64,000 bases of DNA from Raphanus sativus (Eukaryota; Streptophyta; Magnoliopsida; Brassicales; Brassicaceae). Both the position numbers and the translations under genes were made by a program. Of the stretch, positions 11,502-22,815 are shown piece by piece. Position 1 is the stretch's first letter. Each line of letters starts with the position of its first letter. The notes below the pieces were generated by a model. It saw nothing but the letters and a program-made list of their open reading frames with translations. It was not told the origin of the DNA and ran no database searches. The stretch lies in the NCBI RefSeq assembly GCF_000801105.2, contig NC_079515.1, positions 18,189,407 through 18,253,406 of the forward strand, given 5' to 3'.

Positions 11502-12743
11502 CTAAAGGTGGGCTTTGAGCTTGACTTCACTCAAGATTGTGTCCTGCACTGTTATACCAGTTGCTTTCATTTGATAGAGAAGCTTGATGGCTTCAATATA
11601 ACACCCATTCTGCATATAAGCCGTGACCATAGCGTTCCAGCAACTAACACTCATCTCATCCTTTCTACTCATGAAAGCCTTCTCAGCATCTTTCACATTC
11701 CCATACTTCCCATACATTTCAATTAACCGACATCGGATCAGACCATCTGACTCAAACCCGAGCTTTATAGCATCAGCGTGCACTCCTCCCCCGCTTCTCC
11801 CACCGTCACTGACCCATGTGCTTGCTTTCAAAACGTTAGACAACACCGAGACGTTCTTCTTGATCCCGTGCTTACCCATTTCGACGAATCCGCGGATCAC
11901 CTCTTGAAACTCCCCTTCTCTGTAGTCATTACTAACCTTGGCTGCCCAAGCAAGGGTGTCAGCACTAGAGAGCTGGTGCAGCACAAGATTAGCGTCTTCC
12001 AAACATCCCAACTCCCCGTAGAAACGTATCAACGAACCCGAGAGATAAGAGTCTTCTTCCTCTATAAACCCTAGCTTCTGACACAAGCCATGCACCTGTT
12101 GCCCTAACCCCAAATCCCTGATCACACCAGACGCTTTTAGAACGCAACCCATGATCCAAGGCGCGATCTCGGAAGCACCATTCTGGTGTTTCAACATAGA
12201 AACAAAGAGCAAAGCAGCTTCTTCGTAATCACCCATCTCAATATAGCCGAGGACAACGATGGCCCAAGAATGAAAATCTCTGTGAGGCATTCTATCGAAC
12301 ACCTGGCGTGCCGTATCGAGACGGCCACACGACACGTGCATAAGGAGAAGACGGTTGAGGAACGTCGTTCTGGGTCTCACACTTGACTTCATTACATGAA
12401 CCGTTAGTTCGTGAGCTCCACGTTGATCGCATTCGGTGGTTGATTCCTTGGCGAGACAGGAGTATAGATCTTCGTTTCCAGGTAGAGACAGAGAGTCCAT
12501 GATCCGGAGAATGTCACAAGTCGAGCAACGAGGAATTGGAATTTGAGGTCTGTCGATCGGAGTCTGGGGTTGAAGGACGACGACGGGGTCTGGGTTTTGG
12601 TGTTTGGGTCTCCTTAGGAGAAGCTGAGTGTCAAAGGTGGTCTTGACATCAATTTCGATGCTTTGTGTTGTTGAATGGTTGAAGGAAGGAATCAAAGATG
12701 CTGGAGGTGGCGATAAAGCTAATTCCAGACTTCTCATTCTCAA
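11502..12743 (-). CDS. Pentatricopeptide repeat protein, At1g31790-like
   Basis: A single-exon 413-residue protein, as usual for plant PPR genes. PPR proteins bind organellar RNA through tandem 35-residue helical hairpins; the target of this one is unknown. The N-terminal 90 residues are Ser/Pro-rich and basic and could be a transit peptide. Repeats start around residue 130 (LNRLLLMHVSCGRLDTARQV), continue with SWAIVVLGYIEMGDYEEAAL, LIRFYGELGCLEDA and LIEMYGKYGNVKDAEKAF, and end with CWNAMVTAYMQNGCYIEAIK. This is a short P/PLS-type array with no E or DYW domain. Length is close to the roughly 409 residues I recall for At1g31790. The first Met is used; a second Met two codons later is equally possible. 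Confidence 0.85.
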   Translation of the reverse strand: MRMRSLELALSPPPASLIPSFNHSTTQSIEIDVKTTFDTQLLLRRPKHQNPDPVVVLQPQTPIDRPQIPIPRCSTCDILRIMDSLSLPGNEDLYSCLAKESTTECDQRGAHELTVHVMKSSVRPRTTFLNRLLLMHVSCGRLDTARQVFDRMPHRDFHSWAIVVLGYIEMGDYEEAALLFVSMLKHQNGASEIAPWIMGCVLKASGVIRDLGLGQQVHGLCQKLGFIEEEDSYLSGSLIRFYGELGCLEDANLVLHQLSSADTLAWAAKVSNDYREGEFQEVIRGFVEMGKHGIKKNVSVLSNVLKASTWVSDGGRSGGGVHADAIKLGFESDGLIRCRLIEMYGKYGNVKDAEKAFMSRKDEMSVSCWNAMVTAYMQNGCYIEAIKLLYQMKATGITVQDTILSEVKLKAHL

Positions 12744-12849
12744 ATTTCTTTTGCAGAGCTCTCGTGGAAGAGGAAAAGAAGATGAACAAACAAGCTACGC
12801 CGGTTCGCTTCAGCGTGCAGTTATTTTATGTCCGGTTTGATTTGTAAGT

Positions 12850-13280
12850 AAACCGGCTCGATTGATAGATGAATCTGACATTATATATCAATTCATTGCT
12901 CGATAAATGACTCAAATTCCATGAAAATGACGTGAAGCATATTTTACCATACGCGCAGCTCTTGCGAGTCGATATCACTTCCCACTGTGGATTGAGGCGC
13001 GTGTGTTTTGTATGTGTAAAATATTAACTCTAGGAGTTTGATTAACAGCGACATTAAAAAAGATAATGCATGCGTATACGTTAATTTTTTTTTTTTGTTC
13101 AATTGCGTATACGTTAATAAAATGCACATTTATCAAGCATCTTCAAGAGATGCCCAAATCATGAGACCAAGGTCATAAATAGATTCATGACGATAGAAAA
13201 CACACAAGTAGCAAAGAACAAGTCTTATTCTAAAAAGTTATTTGAAGCTTAGATAGAATTACTGCATTTAATAAAATCAC
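12850..13280. other. PPR 5' flank and ACBP6 3' flank
   Basis: Upstream DNA of the PPR gene and downstream DNA of the ACBP6 gene, both on the minus strand. No further gene. It holds the poly(A) insertion at 13086-13103. Confidence 0.6.
13086..13103 (-). mobile_element. Minimal poly(A) retroposition product
   Basis: An 18 bp T-rich insert ending in GTTCAAT is flanked by TGCGTATACGTTAAT at 13071-13085 and again at 13104-13118, a perfect 15 bp duplication. On the minus strand it is ATTGAAC followed by about 11 A, the size expected of a retroposon truncated almost to its tail. Confidence 0.55.
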
Positions 13281-13288
13281 CATCAAGA

Positions 13289-14178
13289 TCAAGCTGAAGC
13301 CGAGGAAGCATCTGCTTCAAGGAGTTGCTTCGCCTTAGTGATGTAGTCACTCATGGCTTCGTCCGTCGATTTCCCTGACATCCACAACAATACCAAGACA
13401 ATCACACGTCAGATAAGCTACAACAAACTAGTAGCAGCAACTGACTAAGAAAAGGTTTACCTTCAACGGCCTTCCAAGCATCCCACTTGGCTCTTTCCTT
13501 CATGCTAAACATTCCAGGACGACCTTTGAATCAATCGAACAAACAAAAAATGTCATCTTAAGGCGTGCAGGGAGAAAAAAAAAGAAAGAAAGAATGGTCA
13601 CAAATTAACAATATTAACTGGTGGTCACTGGACCAACGGTGGCTTGTTTGTAGAGCCCGTAGAGGATGAGCAAGTCCTCGTTCGATGGGCTCGCGGTGAG
13701 CTTCTTGACTTTCTCAGCGTGCCCCTCAAAGTCCTCCTATAAATCAACAGAAACAGATCTTAATTGTCTACAACACCATCAGATCAAACTCAACAAAAGG
13801 CCTAAGCCTACTCAGATTCAATCTTTATTACACATATGCAAACCTAACACAAGCTTAGCCGGTGAGATGGATTACAAACTTGTCTGAATCACATATGAAA
13901 TGATAAATCATGAGACACAATCTTAATTGTCTTACAACATCATCATCATATACAGTAAGTGAAAAGAGACTCCAAACCAAACTCAACACAAGGCATAAAC
14001 CTAACTCAGATTCGAACTTCTATTACCCTATGCAAACCTAACACAAGCTTCGCAGGTAGATCGATCACAAACTTGTCTGAATTATATATGAAATTATAAA
14101 CGAAATAATAGTTCTTGATATAAACCGAAACCAAGATTGAAATTGGTCCACTGGATCTGATCGCACCTTCAAACCCAT
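13289..14178 (-). CDS. ACBP6: Acyl-CoA-binding protein, ACBP6-like (92 aa)
   Basis: Four coding exons, all with GT/AG borders: 14167-14178 (MGLK), 13619-13736, 13461-13523 and 13289-13374, giving 92 residues, the length of Arabidopsis ACBP6. The protein reads MGLKEDFEGHAEKVKKL at the start, keeps the ACBP core LLILYGLYKQATVGPV, RPGMFSMKERAKWDAW and the helix DYITKAKQLLE. Small cytosolic ACBPs carry long-chain acyl-CoA esters, and also bind phosphatidylcholine in the ACBP6 type; ACBP6 is linked to cold response. The residues that contact the acyl-CoA (Tyr, Lys and Trp of the YGLYKQA and KWDAW motifs) are present. It lies between the PPR gene and a kinesin pseudogene. A TATA box sits 75 bp upstream and intron 1 carries an internal duplication. 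Confidence 0.93.
13757..14105. repeat. Tandem duplication inside ACBP6 intron 1
   Basis: Two adjacent copies (about 13757-13911 and 13919-14105) share TCTTAATTGTC, AAACTCAACA, AAACCTAACACAAGCTT and ACAAACTTGTCTGAAT in the same order. They differ by substitutions and small indels. The duplication lengthens the intron without touching coding sequence. Confidence 0.7.
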
Positions 14179-14252
14179 AATGATTAGACGTCAGAAGTTC
14201 AGATAAATTGCGGAGATAAGATCAGACGGAGAAAACGAGGAGTACGTGTGTG

Positions 14253-14261
14253 CTATTTATA
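14253..14261 (-). promoter_or_regulatory. TATA box of ACBP6-like gene
   Basis: On the minus strand TATAAATAG lies about 75 bp before the start codon, a normal distance for a plant gene with a short leader. Repeat DNA starts at the very next base upstream. Confidence 0.65.
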
Positions 14262-14700
14262 GGGGTGGGAAAAAAACTGAACCGAGTCAAACCGAACCAA
14301 CCGAATTGACCCGAGTTAAGACCGAACCAAACTAGTTATGGTTTACTTCGGTTGGAAAAATTCTAGAACCGAATTAATGAAACTGAACCGAACCGAAACC
14401 GAATCCATAAAATAACCAAAGTGCTACTCATATTGTCTATAATATTTATACTAGATTTAAAAATAATAATCTAAAATAAGTAGATTACATTTTAATATTT
14501 GGTTTTACGTTTGGTTTTACATTTAAACAAAAAAAAAATTATTGATTTAATTTTATATTGGATTTAGTTCACATAATTTATTTTTTATTGTCACTAACAT
14601 GATAATTTCATGACTATGCCTTAATGTTTCAAAACATGATTTCTCTTAAAAGAACTAAACTAAAATCTGATTAAACCGAACCGATACACAATCACCTTAT
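14262..14700. repeat. ACCGAACC-rich dispersed repeat in the ACBP6 promoter
   Basis: Starts GGGGTGGGAAAA and contains many ACCGAACCGAA-type blocks around an AT-rich middle, ending with AAACCGAACCGATACAC near 14690. The start resembles hAT ends, but I could not find a clear opposite end or target duplication. Confidence 0.45.
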
Positions 14701-14920
14701 CCCACAAGAGAGATTGTATCAGAACAAAATACTTAAAAAGTACAGTTGAAGGTTTCAATCATAGCTTTATCCCACCATTCTGAAGATGGTGTGGGACCTG
14801 CTACTGTGAATGTTCATGTTTGTCTCGCCAAAGTGCCTATTCACTTTCAATTAAAGAAGATCATGTCAATAAAAGTTATTACATAAATCAAAAAGCAGGA
14901 AAACAAAAAAGATTAGCTTT

Positions 14921-14946
14921 TTTTTTTTGGCTTATTACAACAACAC
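14921..14946 (-). mobile_element. Minimal poly(A) retroposition product in kinesin pseudogene
   Basis: A 26 bp insert (on the minus strand GTGTTGTTGTAATAAGCC followed by A8) lies between AAAAAGATTAGCTTT copies at 14906-14920 and 14947-14961, a perfect 15 bp duplication. Confidence 0.6.
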
Positions 14947-14956
14947 AAAAAGATTA

Positions 14957-15756
14957 GCTTTGGCTTTGAAACCTTCTCCAGAATCTAAAAGTTTCTGAAT
15001 CTGTTCAGCGTCATTAACTATTTCTTCCTTAAGGCAAGCAACAAAGACTCCACGCTATATATCAAAGAAGAAGGAAGTGTGTATAATCAAACTAAAAGAT
15101 GAAAATATAACTTGTGATTATGATCTATTCACCTCCCAGTGTTCATGAATTTGCAGTCTCTGATTCTCAACAGCTAAGAGATCATTGATCTCTTCGTTAT
15201 AAATCTCCATGTACGAAACCCGGATAAGAAATTCGCGATCCGATATCTAGAAACAAAGAACATAAAAAGACACAAAATTAAAAGCTGTCGGTAACTTCAC
15301 GGTAGTTATGCTTACCATTTGTATCCTTTCAAATACATCTCTGACAGATCTTCGAATAATCCCTGGATCAGTCTCAGAACCCGTCCATAAGCAAACGCAG
15401 TACCTGAACAAAATCACATCAAAACTGTGAAACCGAAATTAAACTCAAACAACTGTTCAGGTTAGATTACCATTGAAACCCTCGACGGCGGCATGAATGA
15501 TGTCTTTGGTAAGAAGCTCGTAGACGCACGCATTCGTCGAACACATGATCTGCAATAAGACAAACAACACCAAAATGACGAGATCTTGAAGCGCGAAAAC
15601 TTATAATCATTGACAAGGTTTTGTACCGAAAGAGTAAGAAGCGACTGCGAGAGAGAGAGAGAGATACGATTGTCTTCCACTTTCCACACAGAAGACTTCC
15701 AATGAAGAATCCGGCGTCCGAGGCCTCACTCTCACTGCAACAGATATTTTCTCCAT
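14957..15756 (-). pseudogene. Kinesin-7 (CENP-E-like) motor-domain pseudogene, P-loop deleted
   Basis: Exon-like blocks keep splice borders: start exon from the ATG at 15756 (MEKISVAVRVRPRTPDSS), 15471-15549 (HVFDE and YELLTKDIIHAAVEGFN), 15316-15403 (TAFAYG, then SETDPGIIRRSVRDVFERI), 15133-15246 (REFLIRVSYMEIYNEEINDL) and up to 15054 (GVFVACLKEEIVNDAEQI). These are the first half of a microtubule motor domain. Exon 1 is frameshifted before WKVEDNRISL, exon 2 has a deletion after HVFDE, and in exon 3 the roughly 10 residues between TAFAYG and TGSE, which in kinesins are the Walker A loop (GQTSSGKT type), are missing and the frame is lost. The rest of the motor, stalk and tail are absent. It cannot make a working motor. 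Confidence 0.85.
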
Positions 15757-15833
15757 CTTCTTCCCTTACACTCCCCCTCTCCTCCTCAAGTATATAAGAT
15801 TGTTTACCGATTCCAAAGCAAAATTAAACAATA

Positions 15834-16360
15834 CTAGATTCTGACCCGCTGGGTATATTTTTTTAAAAGTTTAATTTTTATATTTGTGTTTTTTTAGTTT
15901 TATTTGTGTTTTCTTGTATAATATTTCTCTTAAATGATTAATTAGATATTTTAGTATATCTTATTCTATTAATTCTCCTGTATGACCAATTGATATATGT
16001 TAAGTCCAATTTTATTTCTTTTATTCAGAGATAAAGTAAAATGTATATATCAAGTTTACGTAACCGTTTGCTCCTAATTAACCGTTTGCTTCTATATGAT
16101 AAAAAAATTTTGAACGTGGACGTATAATATGTTTAGTGGCCGCCATGCTTCCGTTGATAATTTTTAATACTAACCGCACATAACCCTAATATAACTGTCC
16201 TATTAATAATTAAGCATATGTTTACTGTCATATATACACTTTGTTTTTTCATATATTTATTGACTATTACTCTAACGTAACCATTTGTTATCAATATGTA
16301 GTTCACCAATAATATGTGTTTAGTTATGCAACATGACAAATTTAATATAATTACTAGATT
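15834..16360 (-). mobile_element. Helitron-like 3' ends, minus strand
   Basis: At 15834 the minus strand ends in a short CCCAGCGGG hairpin, then TCAGAATCTAG followed by T, matching the hairpin plus CTAG rule for plant Helitron 3' ends. A related end without a hairpin starts at 16354. Sequence to the right is AT-rich with no Rep/helicase coding. The left border is the CTAG; the right extent is unknown. Confidence 0.5.
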
Positions 16361-17570
16361 CTGACATTTTTTTTAAAAATGGGTATATTTTTTATTTTAC
16401 ATTTAACAAAAATATGATTACAAAGAAAAACACAAATATCTATCAATAATATTAAAATTGAAGTATGTCCTATTGATATTAGTTTGGTTCAAAAAATGTT
16501 ACTACATAATCAATATTACATTGGACTCATATATCAATATAAAACTAATTATATAAAATAACGACCTTTTACTATACATATATACACGTAACATTCACTG
16601 TAATCCCAAATTTTTAGAAGCCCACTTTTACAAATTTAGTTTTATTAGACAGTTATATTAATAACAAAGCAAAAGGAATAAATGATGATCGTATTTGATA
16701 TTAACAACTGATAACAACATATACAGATATAATACAATTTTTGTAAGCGGTTTAGTTATTGTGTCTACTTTTTCTTTTGACTAAGGTTCTAATGGGTTGA
16801 TATTAATAAGTTGTGTCCACCTAATTATTTTATAACTGTATCTAAATAATTATAATCACCTTCTAAATATTGATATATGTTATGTTTAATTATTTATTTA
16901 TTCTATTAATAATAACTAACTTCTATTTATTTTTTATAACTGTACCTACTTTAATATTGTTACTAACCACTTTATATGTTTATTATTATTGAGTTTTGAT
17001 GAACATTTAATTCTCTCAGAAATTATTCATGCTACAATTTCTCAAAAACAGTTATGTTTCTTGGTGATTTAACTCAGTTCCAAAGAAACCCAGGAAAAAA
17101 CAATTATATTTCTCAACAGGTATTTGTGTTTGGAAAAATTTCTGAAAAAAATTTCATCAACACTATAAAAAACAGTTATATTCTCAACGGGTATTTATAA
17201 TTTCTGAACTTTTATATTTCTCAATGTTTTCTTACATTGAAAAAATGAACATTGACAGAATTATTATATATTAAATAAGTGTGGATTGGTGGATTTCGGA
17301 TCGTGGTTACCTGTCGATCCACATATTATTTAAAATTTTAAAATTAAAAAAATTAAAAAATACAGAAATTTTAAATAATAATTTAGAATTTAAATCATGT
17401 ATGAATTTTTTTATTATAAATATATTTTAATAATAACTAAAGCGAAGCAGGTGCGAATACAAAATTATCTGTTTGCGAATTGTGTGGGTCATATTTTTTA
17501 ACCAAAGAAAAACTGAAAATCCACGGTGGGTCAACGGGGCGAGTTCGACCCGAAACTCAGCCTTAACTGT
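16361..17570. other. AT-rich repeat DNA
   Basis: No gene. From about 17278 to 17567 there is a relative of the hAT-type MITE at 3647-4090 (shared CCACGGTGGGTCAACGGGGC-like end). The remainder is AT-rich, possibly Helitron interior. Confidence 0.5.
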
Positions 17571-18032
17571 GCGTATACCAGATCAATTTTAAATTGTTAT
17601 TATTTAATAAAATATATTTTGATTAAAATTTATACACAAATATGATTAAAAATACAAATATAACCAGAAAGAAAAAAGAAATATCAAAAATTAAATTTAA
17701 AACAAAAAAATATATTGGTCCTTTTAAGGACGGGTCAAAATATATTTCTCAATGGGTTGACTAAACCCGCGGATTTCAATTTTCAATTTTCAACCCGCGG
17801 GTTTCAGTTTTAGACGAAACAAAATTGAAATCCGCGGGTTGGCGGGTTCGACTGCAATATACCTGATCAATTTTTAAATTGTTATTATTTAATAAAATAT
17901 ACTTTGGTTAAAATTTATACATAAATATGATTATAAAAAAATCATATATATAATCACAAGGAAAACATAAATATGAAAATTAAATTAAAACAAAAAATAT
18001 ACCCGCCCTTTAAAGGGCGGATCAGAATCTAG
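17571..18032 (+). mobile_element. Helitron 3' end with tandemly duplicated terminus
   Basis: The 3' end has a perfect 18 nt palindrome CCGCCCTTTAAAGGGCGG (18003-18020), eight bases, then CTAG (18029-18032) followed by T, the plant Helitron pattern. The last 175 bp (about 17857-18032) is a second copy of 17571-17745, whose own hairpin GTCCTTTTAAGGAC and decayed CTAG are still visible. No Rep/helicase coding, so non-autonomous. Confidence 0.6.
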
Positions 18033-18603
18033 TATTTTATTAATACACAAGTATGACCAAATCTCTAATTTATTTATGTGATAATTAGAGATTTTAATAT
18101 ATTCTATTAAAATAGTTGGACAAAATATATATTAATAGATCATATATTTGTTTTAATAGATTTAGATTAAAATATGGTTAAAATAAAAACTTTTACTATA
18201 TCATTAGATATAGTAAAATCTAAATTACCACATAAATTATCAAATTTATATTTGTTTTTCTAATATATTCTAATGATTTTTATATGAACATATTTTAACA
18301 TTAGTTTCCTTAAAGTCTAGTATATATTTGTTTTAATTATTTTGAGAAATTTAATTCTATAGTTATATTTTCTGTAGTTATATTTGTAATTAATATTAAT
18401 TTAATATAAATTTTTGGTAATTATATTAAATATGTCAAGTTACATAACTATATACTTGTGTCATATGCATTTCAGAAATTACTTTTAAACTTTATTTCTA
18501 AAGTTTGCAACATATTATATTTTTTTACTAGTTACTTAACATAATTAGTCAAGAATATTCGTAATAAAAACCGATTCAGAATAGACCAGAAAATCAAAGT
18601 CTC

Positions 18604-18790
18604 ATACTCAGTGTTTTAAAAACCTATCCGGACCCGCAGTTGAACCGGTAAATCCGGTGACCCAAGAAATCCGGTTTAGGTTTTGTGAAAAACCTAATAT
18701 TTAAAAACCTAGTGAACCCGCAAAAAATCACTAAAACCCGGTTGCCGGTTGAACCACTGGTTGAACTAAAAAATACTTTTTACTTCTTTT
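18604..18790. repeat. CAGTGTTTTAAAAACC repeat family, copy 1
   Basis: A GC-richer island in AT-rich DNA with repeated ACCGGT, CCGGTT and AACCCG blocks. The reverse complement recurs at 36345-36520 and a diverged copy lies at 54230-54410. Probably a DNA-transposon terminus; superfamily not determined. Confidence 0.5.
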
Positions 18791-20300
18791 TTTAGTTTTT
18801 AATTATTTTTTGAAAATATATTTTATATAATTTTAATAAAGAAGTTAGGTTTTTTATTTTTGTTATCGACAATTTATTAATAACGTTTTACTTCTAGTTT
18901 ACTTTGGATTTGAAATTTAATTTTATTATTCATATTACACATATAAATATTTATGAATTTTTAAGTTTTGATATTATTAGTTAGATGTCATAAATTAACT
19001 TGTTACAAAAAAAAAAAATCTAAACTATTTTTGATATTTTATCTATCATGAATATAAATGCTATTAATTGTTATTGGTAATATATATAAAGAATGGTATT
19101 AGACATGGAGAAATCAAAACATCTAATGTATGAATTGCTTGCTGTCACTGATTGTAGTTGAATATTCTTGCTTTGCTTATGGGCGGTAAATATATAAATA
19201 TATATTCTTATTTTGTGTAAGTTATCTGAAAAACAATTTAATATATTTAAAACTAATTAAAAAGCAAAAACATAATCGTTTACTAAACTAATAAGGTAAT
19301 TTAAAAGGATGAGTAGGACATTCATAATTTATCTGAAGCTATGTAAAAATATATGTATAGTCAAAACATGGTTGCATAGCAACTCTAACAATCATGTCCA
19401 CCAACATGTTCTTCTTGGTAAATTACACATGCATTCTTCTTCTTTTTTATTATTTGTAGCTTTTGTGAAATTATACTTTACAAAGAATTAACTGCTTTCG
19501 AAGAATCATATATCGGTATAGCATTCCACAAAAACTGTAATGACTCATTACCAAATACTACAATCACTAACAATTACAGTGGTTCATCACTAGATATTGC
19601 AATGGTTTTATTTAATTAGTTGCAACTGTTTATCAAGAAACTTGCAAGAGTTCACTTACATGATTACAAAGATTTACTTAAATTTCTAACAATAATTTTC
19701 TAATTAAGTGTAATTAGAGATTTACTAAATAGATAATACATATATCAAACTCATGTATAAATGAAAAAGTGCACATATAAAAAAATTGTCTTGGTTTACA
19801 TTTTTTATAGTTATCTACTAATAAAAAATATTGTCAAAATAGGTTAGAATATTTTAGTTGAAACAGAATAAAGGAAACCAAATCATAATAAAAAAACCTA
19901 CACAAAAGAGGTATTATTATCCATAAAATTTAATTTAAAACCTTAATTTAATATAATATTATAAATAATTAATTTATAATTAATTTACTCAACAAGCCGA
20001 ATTACCTCAGCATTTTTAGATAATTTGTAAGATTTTTAAAACATATACAAAAATAGATATGAAAAATGACTAAAATACAATTAATTAAAATATTTACAAG
20101 TTTTAGAATGACAAGATATATTTTTAGACAATTTGATAACCTCTTCAAAACTAGGTAATTTTTATAGTGAAAAACATCTTTGCATATTTTTATAATTTTA
20201 ATAAACCATTGCATATTAGAATGAAAACATATATTATGAAAAAAGTACATCTTTAGATATTTTGATAACGTTTTAAACTAATTCAATTTTCAGGGATAAA
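18791..20300. other. AT-rich intergenic, no gene seen
   Basis: Very AT-rich on both strands. Open frames are short and of biased composition. No RNA gene or transposon end recognised. Confidence 0.55.
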
Positions 20301-20304
20301 AGAC

Positions 20305-20800
20305 ACATATTTTGACATAGCTTGAGCAACAATTGCAGCAATTTCAGCATCAGTATCAGGGATTGCCGCCCCATGATCATATATCCTCATGACCTGCTTC
20401 ATTACGCAGATAACCATCCTGGTCATAGAGGTCTCCATTTTCGTCCCTCACAAGAATAAGAGTCGCAACCATATCTCACGGATGAATGTCGATTGTTGCT
20501 CGTTGAAAAGTGTTGATCGATGTTCGTTGAGAAGCGTCGGTCGACAGACCAGTTGTATCGGTCAACGTTTGATGGCGAGTGTCGGTCGACAGACTGAGGT
20601 TGTTGTCAATCAATGTGGAGCGTGCAGATTGAGCATTCTAAGCGTGCAAAATCTGAGAAAAGTAATAGTTGTTCCTTGTTGCTTATGGTACTGCTGGGCA
20701 TGCACCTGAAAGACAGAAAAATTTTATGAAAAAAATAACCTAGACTAAATCTAACTAGATAAGATCTAATGGCAATCAAAGCTCCTCGGCAACAGCAAAA
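20305..20800 (-). pseudogene. Ty3/gypsy primer site and gag N-terminus relic, inverted
   Basis: Minus strand: a primer-binding site relic (GCTGTTGCCGAGGAGC, around 20781-20796) follows the LTR, then a leader with GTCGATCAACAC motifs, then a gag start containing NGDLYDQDGYLRNEAG and PDTDAEIAAIVAQ, parallel to NGNLHDHEGHLHN at about 3490. Stops interrupt it. The rest of the element is missing. Confidence 0.65.
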
Positions 20801-20829
20801 AATTTGATACCACTCAAATTACCCTAAGG

Positions 20830-22055
20830 AGTGAATTTACTCTCTCAAATAAGAGGTTCAATTGTAGTACTTAAGCATCCACAGAGAAGTAGGGCGCACA
20901 ATAGATCATAATTAGCAGTTATTAAGTTAGGTAAATCAATATTACAGTAAATAAACAAGGCAGTTGTTCAGTTGGTTAGTTTGCGGTTTGTAAACTTGAA
21001 AAGCGGTAGATCTATGGTATCATGCAATCATGATTATAGAGGTATAGAATGCTTAGGTTTATATTCCAAGAACTCGAAATATAAGAGAAAGAATTCCAAT
21101 TTTCTCTGTTGAATCAGTCCTATTGACTAAGTCCAATACCTCAGGTGTCACGTTTTGATATGGATCAATCGTCAATCGATGCTATGAGATTAGCGTCGAT
21201 TGATTGATGGTCTCTTAGGCAAGCTTTATCGAGTTATTCGATAAGTTCACTAGTTTATCGAGTTGTTCGATAAGTTCACTAGGGTTGTCTAAAGCCACTT
21301 TCGCATGTTTCTAGCAATCATAGTTTAAGAGAATCTATTCTGGTACATAACCTACTTTCATAGTTGTCCACAACCCTACGGTCAAGGTTCTAGTTAGCTA
21401 CACTAGATTACATGCAGTAAGAAAAATTGTAGTGAAGGAATTCTATCACCTTAACAGTTCTATATTTTGGGCTAATCCCTCATGACAATTAAGAACTCTA
21501 AATCTAACAAAAAAATTACTCAGACATAATCAAAGAGAGCATGATAATAGTCTGAATAAACAGCATAACGAAAATATGTATAAAACTGGAGTTCCAATCA
21601 CAAACTCTGGAAGAGTTTTGAATCTTCTCTCCAACTACTAAAACCCCTAAATATATTTGCTGTGAAAATAAGAATAAGAAAACGTGTGTTGCCTAGAATA
21701 ATGGAAGAACACATTAATATTAGATCTAAACTCGGCAGGGGCAATCTCGTAATTAAGTGGAATCTGTGGCTTAGTCGGCTGAAAACCAAGTCGGGTCTTG
21801 CGCGCTTCGTTGTCCATCGATGGCACAGAGTGTGCATCGATCAATGATTGACTCTGAATGTCGACCTCTTGACTGTTCGATGGTCAGCTATGAGTCTTTT
21901 CTATCTTTATCTTCAAAATGCTCCAAAATCACCACTTTCCTCCAAGACACTCCTTAACCTGTAAAGATACTAAAAAGACTCCAAAACATAATAAATCTAT
22001 CATAAAACACTTATATACCATGGATAAAAATAAGTAAAATCCATGGTATATCATT
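20830..22055 (-). mobile_element. Ty3/gypsy LTR (fourth copy, inverted)
   Basis: The reverse complement matches the LTR at 1-935 closely, including GAGGTCGACATTCAGAGTCA, the CAGCAAATATATTTAGG block, GGTTGTGGACAACTATGA and the AACTCGATAA repeats near 21230-21270. It is the best kept of the four copies. Confidence 0.75.
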
Positions 22056-22815
22056 TTTGTATGCTGATTTTGTTGCGAAGGAGAGGTGGAGGAAGAAAGC
22101 TCTTGAGAAAAACAAATGATTTGATTAGGAAAAAGGTTTGAGAATCTGAATCCAAATGGTTCAGTTCCATGTTGTTGACGGTTTCGGGTTTTGTTCAGTT
22201 AGGTTAAATTGTGGTTCGATTAGGTATTCATTTTTTTGGGTTGACGTTGTTTGGTATATAGTCAACTTGGTTTCAGTTTGATTTGAGAAAAACTGAAATC
22301 AAACACACTTACAGATTTTAGTAATTTGGTTTGCTGTGGACAACGATAATATTCTTGTTCGCAGGTTTTCCAGAAGTTTTGCAGGTTTAAGAGCATCATT
22401 AGTTATTGGTTTATCTATTTTAATGAATTCAAAAAATTTAGTCAAAATTTGTATTTTACATTGCTATTAATGTGTATCGCATGTTGGCTGTTGCATACTA
22501 CATGCATATACTTTCCAGAAAATGTCATTTAACATGGTAATTACTTGTGCCTTCTATGCGGCTTGGTTAGAGCTCATTGAATTCGTCTAATTATATCAAA
22601 ACCGACTGTATGATTTTCTTGTTTCTTTTCTAAAAAAATTGAAGAACTTAATGGACCGAACTCATTGTATAAAAATATCGGAACATAAAAACATAAAGAA
22701 AGAAAGTAGAGCTTATTGCAAAAGTTGGATGTGAAAGTAACACTATCATTAAACAAAACAAAACTTGATCGAAAATTAATAAAACAAATATAATTAATTG
22801 GTAACAAAATAATAG
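22056..22815. other. Intergenic, no gene seen
   Basis: Contains GGTTTCGGGTTTTGTTC-type dispersed repeat near 22170-22300 and the 3' flank of the small gene at 22816. No other gene recognised. Confidence 0.5.

Noticed and set aside
15829..18036. Single 2.2 kb terminal-inverted-repeat transposon with ACTAGATTCTGA ends
   Set aside because: Each end has the hairpin plus CTAG pattern of a Helitron 3' end, so two inverted Helitron termini explain the symmetry better than a cut-and-paste element; no target duplication was seen.
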